Shown here: in pieces, positions 32,564-36,279 of the stretch
How positions within the stretch are numbered: the stretch's first letter is position 1
Layout of the letters: every line of letters begins with the position of its first letter
Assembly: GCA_018302785.1 (NCBI GenBank)
Contig: JAGVZF010000015.1
Coordinates: forward strand, 1 to 36,279
Direction: 5' to 3'
DNA: 36,279 bases
Source: Candidatus Woesearchaeota archaeon
Lineage (GTDB): Archaea > Nanobdellota > Nanobdellia > SCGC-AAA011-G17 > JAGVZF01
Made by a program: the position numbers and the translations under genes
Notes under the pieces: model-generated
Told to the model about the DNA's origin: nothing
Database searches by the model: none
The model's input: the letters and a program-made list of their open reading frames with translations, nothing else

Positions 32564-33095
32564 ATGGTGATTTGGTTTTAGATCTATATTAGTTAGTAAG
32601 TATCCTATAATAATAGGCATTGATCCAGGCACAACTGTTGGATATGCAATTCTAAATTTTAATGGTGATTTAATTCATGTTGATTCTTCAAAGAAATTAA
32701 GCATTGATAAACTAATAGAAGAAACAATTAGTTTTGGCAAGCCATTAATTGTAGGCTCTGATATTGTAAACCCTCCAAAATTTGTGAGGAGATATGCAAC
32801 AGATACTAAATCAATTTTGGTAAAACCTTCATTACCAATAAACTTTGAACATAAAAAGAAGATTACATCTGAATTTCTTAAAAATAAAGAAGTTAAATTA
32901 AAAGATAAACATCAAATTGCAGCTTTATATGCAGCATTAATAGCATATAAAAACTTTAAATCATTATTCTTAAAAATAGATAGAATATTACAAAGACAAA
33001 ATAAACAATATTTGTCATCAGAGATTAAAGTTAAAGTTTTATCTAATAAAATTCCAATAGTAGAAAATATTAAAATTGTTGAATCTTCTTATTAA
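32564..33095 (+). CDS. COG2433/DUF460 N-terminal RNase H-like domain protein; apparent frame break near the start
   Basis: The RuvC/RNase H-like motif IGIDPGTTVGYAILNFNGDL is followed by GKPLIVGSDIVNPPKFVRR and KDKHQIAALYAALIAYKNF, as in the N-terminal domain of archaeal DUF460 proteins. Those are usually about 600 residues; this one has about 175, so it is a short, RNase-H-domain-only version. The frame is open from 32571, but there is no ATG/GTG/TTG before the GIDPGTT motif. ATG 32564 is 22 bp past a TATA candidate (GAATATAAACT) and reads MVIWF then stop. Removing one T from the run at 32576-32579 joins it to the domain (176 aa). Either an indel, sequence error or a non-canonical start explains this. 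Confidence 0.65.
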
Positions 33096-33226
33096 TTTTC
33101 ATAATCTGAGTATCCTAATAACCAACCAGCTTCTGCAACAGATATCAAATCAGCTTCTACTTGTTTATCTCTGGCTTCTTCCGAGTCCCAATCTTCATCA
33201 TCCGAATAAATTATTCTTTTTTTCAT
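33092..33226 (-). CDS. Small acidic protein (44 aa)
   Basis: It reads MKKRIIYSDDEDWDSEEARD to a stop overlapping the DUF460 stop by 4 bp. It is strongly acidic with a helical middle (QVEADLISVAEAGWLLGY). I know no family. It follows another small ORF by 11 bp on the same strand, and a longer plus-strand reading frame over this stretch lacks protein-like composition. Confidence 0.5.
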   Translation of the reverse strand: MKKRIIYSDDEDWDSEEARDKQVEADLISVAEAGWLLGYSDYEN

Positions 33227-33237
33227 TTCAATATCAT

Positions 33238-33375
33238 TTAATGCTTACAATCATCTAAAAATTTACACATATTTGCCTTTATACTACTCCCATTGTAATT
33301 AATAGTCATAAAACACACTTCTTCTTTTTTGTTAATTATAGGTAGCTCATAAAGAGCTACCTGGTATTGATTCAT
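33238..33375 (-). CDS. Small Cys-containing protein (45 aa)
   Basis: MNQYQVALYELPIINKKEEV to a CKFLDDCKH end. The ribosome site GGAGGTG (complement of 33384-33390) is perfectly placed for ATG 33375. A TATA box (GATTTATAAGG, complement of 33419-33429) lies upstream. These signals support a real short gene. Three Cys residues, two spaced by five at the C-terminus. No family recognised. Confidence 0.55.
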   Translation of the reverse strand: MNQYQVALYELPIINKKEEVCFMTINYNGSSIKANMCKFLDDCKH

Positions 33376-33496
33376 GGCATTGGCACCTCCACACTTTTAT
33401 AATATTACTATGTATTTACCTTATAAATCACTTATTAAACTAAGATTCATATTATAAATTCACAAGATTTATAAATCAAAATATAATTGTTACATT

Positions 33497-34144
33497 ATGG
33501 CAGTAACATATTATTTTGCTCCCCCATGGTTTATCAATATAGGGATTATTTTTGAAGCTCTTTTTGCAATAGTTCTTATTGCAATAAGCATAACAGCATA
33601 TAAATTTTATAGAGTTTCAAGACAAGAAAAACTTAAATTATTTTCAGCAGCCTTTGGTTCTCTTGCACTTTATTATATTATAAAGTCTTTAATAAATGCA
33701 GATTTATTAACATCAAATAATTTAACAAGAGATAAACTCCTAGATCTAGGCCAATTAACTTTAGTTGCCCATATCTTTTTTATGTTAGCTGGCTTAATAA
33801 TTTTATTATATCTCTCTTTAAAAGTAAAAAATAATAGGTTATTTTCATTACTAATAATAATAATTTTTGTTACTGCCTTTACAAGCAGAAATAATGTTAT
33901 AATATTTCATGTAATTTCAACTATACTTTTAAGCTTTTTATCTTTACATTACTATGAAAGTTATAAAAAGAAACCTCATAAAAATAATCTAATAGTTTTC
34001 ATTGCATTTTTACTTTTATTACTAGCTAACTTAGACTTTATCTTTTCATATTATAGCCCTATATTATTTGTAATAGGCCATTTTATTGAATTTATATCAT
34101 ATCTATTATTTTTGATTAATCTAATTAACATATTTAAAAAATGA
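33497..34144 (+). CDS. Seven-helix membrane protein of unknown function (215 aa)
   Basis: About seven membrane helices spread over the whole length, with few charged loops (FYRVSRQEKLKLF, TSNNLTRDKLLDLGQ). A TATA box TTTATAAAT at 33468-33476 gives a leaderless start. The stop overlaps the winged-helix gene by 4 bp (ATGA). A membrane protein coupled to a small winged-helix regulator is a recurrent archaeal arrangement and may form a membrane-linked sensory pair. The function is unknown. Confidence 0.7.
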   Translation: MAVTYYFAPPWFINIGIIFEALFAIVLIAISITAYKFYRVSRQEKLKLFSAAFGSLALYYIIKSLINADLLTSNNLTRDKLLDLGQLTLVAHIFFMLAGLIILLYLSLKVKNNRLFSLLIIIIFVTAFTSRNNVIIFHVISTILLSFLSLHYYESYKKKPHKNNLIVFIAFLLLLLANLDFIFSYYSPILFVIGHFIEFISYLLFLINLINIFKK

Positions 34145-34425
34145 AACAGAAAAGAGATAGACTTGAAATATTTCATGATATGCTTGTAGCAATAAATGAT
34201 AAAAATGGTAGAATTAAACCAACACATTTAATGTACAAATCAAATTTATCCCATAATATGCTTAATGAATATGTAATGGAATTAATAAAAAGAAAATTCG
34301 TAGAAGAAATTGAAACTCCTAATGGGAAATCTTATAGAATAACTAAAGCTGGTCTAGAATATATAGAAAAATACTCTTCTATTATTAAATTTGTAGATTC
34401 TTTTGGTCTTGAAGACGAAGAATAA
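34141..34425 (+). CDS. Winged-helix DNA-binding protein (94 aa)
   Basis: This is a compact winged-helix domain of the archaeal type: KRDRLEIFHDMLVAI, a recognition-helix region MYKSNLSHNMLNEYVMELIK, and a wing (VEEIETPNGKSYRITKAGLE). It is coupled by a 4-bp overlap to the preceding membrane protein, suggesting local autoregulation or a membrane-responsive switch. Confidence 0.85.
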   Translation: MKQKRDRLEIFHDMLVAINDKNGRIKPTHLMYKSNLSHNMLNEYVMELIKRKFVEEIETPNGKSYRITKAGLEYIEKYSSIIKFVDSFGLEDEE

Positions 34426-34487
34426 CTTTTGTGCTTTCTAACTGGTAAATTTAATGTTTTTAGAATTATAGAGATTAAATAGAAAGG

Positions 34488-34496
34488 TTTATAAAT
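34488..34496 (+). promoter_or_regulatory. TATA box before the 103-residue gene
   Basis: TTTATAAAT, preceded by AAAGG. Initiation around 34515-34525 would make the TTG at 34526 leaderless or give the ATG at 34547 a leader of about 25 nt. Confidence 0.4.
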
Positions 34497-34546
34497 AACT
34501 ACTATATAATGGTAATATTCTAATTTTGATAAATCTGAACTTAAAA

Positions 34547-34858
34547 ATGACACACAATCCATTGGAAACTATCTCAATAGGTGAAGCATTAAAACTGTTG
34601 GAAGAAGTAGTAGGTAACCATACAAAAAGACAAATTGTAGATGGTAAAATAGTTGTAGCTGGGATGGATGAAGATAGAATTAGAAGGTATTTTGAGAATA
34701 TAATCAATGGTCTCGAAATAGCAAAGGGTGCAATACCAACCGAAGCTGAAGAAGAGTTTAAGCCAGTTCATAGAAAACAAACAGACTCAATTAACCAAAC
34801 TATACTTAATTATAGGGATCAAAGAGCTAGGACCTTAGGATTCTATCACACAGAGTAG
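34547..34858 (+). CDS. Small soluble protein of unknown function (103 aa)
   Basis: The ATG at 34547 (MTHNPLETISIGEALKLLEE) is preferred to an in-frame TTG at 34526 because homology-like sequence begins there; the promoter position allows either. The protein is mostly helical and charged (EDRIRRYFENIINGLEIAKG and an N-Q-T-ILNYRDQRAR tail). No recognisable motif. It precedes a GT2 synthase by 8 bp and is probably co-transcribed. Confidence 0.6.
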   Translation: MTHNPLETISIGEALKLLEEVVGNHTKRQIVDGKIVVAGMDEDRIRRYFENIINGLEIAKGAIPTEAEEEFKPVHRKQTDSINQTILNYRDQRARTLGFYHTE

Positions 34859-34866
34859 AAACAAAT

Positions 34867-36195
34867 ATGTCACCTAATAAAGCAGCTAAGAATTTACAAT
34901 CAAAATTTAGTTTTAAAAAAATAAGTTTTAGTAATATAAGAAAAATACTTAGTATTTTTGGGAGTTGGTTTGGATTTTTCTTTATAATTTATATAATACT
35001 TTTAATTAAGGCAGTAACAGTAAGAAATATAGAAACTAATTTATTTTTTGCAGCATATAGTATTATTATTACAACATATATTTTATCAAGATTTCTTTTA
35101 TCTTATTTTCATAAGTCAATACCATATGATAAAAATTATGAACCTTCCATTACATTTGTTGTGCCAGCAAAAAATGAAGAAGATAACATAGGAGAGACTA
35201 TTAGAAGGTTTAGTGAGGTAAACTATTCCAAAGAAAAAATAGAAGTTATAGCAATAAACGATGGCTCTACAGATAATACTCTTGCTGAAATGCAAAAGGT
35301 TTCCCAGGAAGTTAGAAATAAAGGAATAAATATTAAAGTTATTAACTGGAAAATAAATAGAGGTAAAAGAGAGGGTATGGCAGAAGGTATTAAGAGAGCG
35401 AAAAATGAAATAGTGATTTTTGTAGACTCTGATAGTTTTATTGATAAAGATTGTGTAATACATTTGGTTAAATATTTTTCAAATCAAGAAGTTGGAGCTG
35501 TTTCTGCGCATACTGATGTATTCAATAGAGACATAAATTTATTAACACAGATGCAAGGTGCAAGATATTTTATTGCGTTTAAGGTTTATAAGGCTGCAGA
35601 ATCTATTTTTGGTAGTGTAACTTGTTGTCCTGGCTGCTGTTCTGCTTATAGGAGAAAATATCTAACAAAGATTGTTGACAAGTGGTTAAACCAAAAATTT
35701 CTTGGAGTCAAATGTACTTTCGGAGATGATAGGAGCTTAACAAATTTTATAATTAAGAAATATAAAGCAGTTTATTCACCAGAAGCCAAAGCACATACAG
35801 TTGTACCAGATACATTCAAAAAATATTTCAGGCAACAACAAAGATGGAAAAAATCATGGGTTAGAGAAACCTTTATTGCAAGTTCGTTTATGTGGAAAAA
35901 AAATCCTTTAGCCGCACTATCTTTCTATTCTTATGTATTCTTAGCACTTAGCTCATCAATAGTATTTTTTAGAGCAGTAATATGGAATCCATATGTGACA
36001 AGAGCTTGGCCAATTGCATATTTATCAGGTTTATTACTAATGCTTATGTTACATGGTTTGTATTATAGAATTAAGGTTGGCAAAAGAGCATGGTTTTTAG
36101 CAATTCTAAGCTTTTGGTTTCACACTATTTTATTAATTTGGCAATTGCCTTGGGCCATTATAACTATTAAAGATTCAAGGTGGGGTACTCGTTGA
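34867..36195 (+). CDS. Processive membrane GT2 glycosyltransferase (hyaluronan/chitin-synthase-like)
   Basis: This 442-residue protein has two N-terminal membrane helices (about 30-75), a GT-A domain with FVVPAKNEEDNIGETI and INDGSTDNT, metal-binding FVDSDSFID, the acceptor-side FGDDRSLTNF and the product-binding RQQQRWKKSW motif (the QxxRW signature), followed by three or four C-terminal helices. Q-x-x-RW enzymes polymerise and extrude a homopolymer or heteropolymer such as hyaluronan, chitin or cellulose. An unusual Cys cluster (SVTCCPGCCSAY, about 249-260) sits beside the acceptor motif. It probably makes a second extracellular polysaccharide independent of the flippase route. Confidence 0.85.
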   Translation: MSPNKAAKNLQSKFSFKKISFSNIRKILSIFGSWFGFFFIIYIILLIKAVTVRNIETNLFFAAYSIIITTYILSRFLLSYFHKSIPYDKNYEPSITFVVPAKNEEDNIGETIRRFSEVNYSKEKIEVIAINDGSTDNTLAEMQKVSQEVRNKGINIKVINWKINRGKREGMAEGIKRAKNEIVIFVDSDSFIDKDCVIHLVKYFSNQEVGAVSAHTDVFNRDINLLTQMQGARYFIAFKVYKAAESIFGSVTCCPGCCSAYRRKYLTKIVDKWLNQKFLGVKCTFGDDRSLTNFIIKKYKAVYSPEAKAHTVVPDTFKKYFRQQQRWKKSWVRETFIASSFMWKKNPLAALSFYSYVFLALSSSIVFFRAVIWNPYVTRAWPIAYLSGLLLMLMLHGLYYRIKVGKRAWFLAILSFWFHTILLIWQLPWAIITIKDSRWGTR

Positions 36196-36198
36196 AAA

Positions 36199-36279
36199 AT
36201 GTATGCGGATATATCATTAAATAAAATCATGCAAATTCTAAGCTTAACAATAATTTTAAGTTTAAGCGTGATACTAACT
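36199..36279 (+). CDS. Start of a membrane or secreted protein, cut by the window edge
   Basis: ATG 36199, 3 bp after the GT2 stop, opens a frame (MYADISLNKIMQILSLTIIL...) to the window end. The hydrophobic stretch from about residue 12 suggests a signal peptide or membrane anchor. It is probably in the same operon as the GT2 enzyme. Confidence 0.5.
   Translation, partial: MYADISLNKIMQILSLTIILSLSVILT

Noticed and set aside
33076-33258. Plus-strand 60-codon ORF after the DUF460 gene
   Set aside because: Leu/Ser/Asn-rich low-complexity translation opposite two minus-strand small ORFs with better signals; no ribosome site.
34526-34546. TTG start adding seven residues to the 103-residue protein
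   Set aside because: Possible given the TATA box position, but ATG is by far the common start in this window and the added residues look non-coding.
1-36279. tRNA or rRNA genes
   Set aside because: No T-loop-type GGTTCRANYCC cloverleaf or rRNA-like GC-rich tract was found by eye on either strand; a covariance search would be decisive.

Overview
The window looks like an AT-rich archaeal chromosome, most likely a small-genome DPANN lineage of the Woesearchaeota/Pacearchaeota type. The evidence is the archaeal L1-P0(L10)-P1(L12) ribosomal operon, an archaeosortase-like enzyme, a COG2433/DUF460 protein, a COG1340 coiled-coil protein, TATA boxes about 25 bp upstream of many starts, several apparently leaderless genes, and many secreted proteins with a C-terminal membrane anchor. 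I infer the lineage; no rRNA lies in the window.

Layout. (1) 1-1550: the end of a secreted dockerin-like protein and a stand-alone asparagine-synthetase-type PP-loop enzyme, both frame-disrupted. (2) 1.7-3.5 kb: an anchored surface protein. (3) 3.6-5.8 kb: a diversity-generating retroelement (DGR), with a target gene ending in a variable repeat (VR), a hairpin just past the VR, a template repeat (TR), and a DGR-type reverse transcriptase whose frame is broken by an exact 19-bp tandem duplication. (4) 5.8-6.4 kb: a VapBC toxin-antitoxin pair abutting the reverse transcriptase tail to tail. (5) 6.4-15.3 kb: five minus-strand secreted proteins, including a 1497-residue multidomain anchored protein and a compositionally distinct S-layer candidate. 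Three surface proteins, on both sides of the DGR, share one juxtamembrane module of about 220 residues. (6) 15.4-16.3 kb: an archaeosortase-like enzyme and two tiny membrane proteins, divergent from the surface genes. (7) 16.5-27.3 kb: a glycan assembly cluster with five glycosyltransferases, a FemAB/CelD-like GNAT, a polysaccharide deacetylase, a GT-C-like membrane protein, a flippase and a DUF1616-like protein. (8) 27.3-30.3 kb: the coiled-coil protein and the ribosomal operon. (9) 30.4-36.3 kb: a DUF4382 lipoprotein, a PD-(D/E)XK-like nuclease head to head with a truncated DUF460 protein, two small minus-strand ORFs, a membrane protein/winged-helix pair, and a processive GT2 enzyme.

Together the window reads as a cell-surface island: surface proteins, a likely C-terminal processing enzyme, and machinery for an N-acetylated, flippase-exported glycan, with a DGR and toxin-antitoxin cassette set among the surface genes. 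The strongest signal is the DGR. Its VR and TR align over 94 bp with seven differences, every one at a TR adenine. Its reverse transcriptase is currently out of frame through a duplication that slippage could reverse. Four genes have apparent frame breaks (left-edge gene, PP-loop gene, reverse transcriptase, DUF460 gene). Sequencing or assembly error must be ruled out for each, though the long genes elsewhere are intact.
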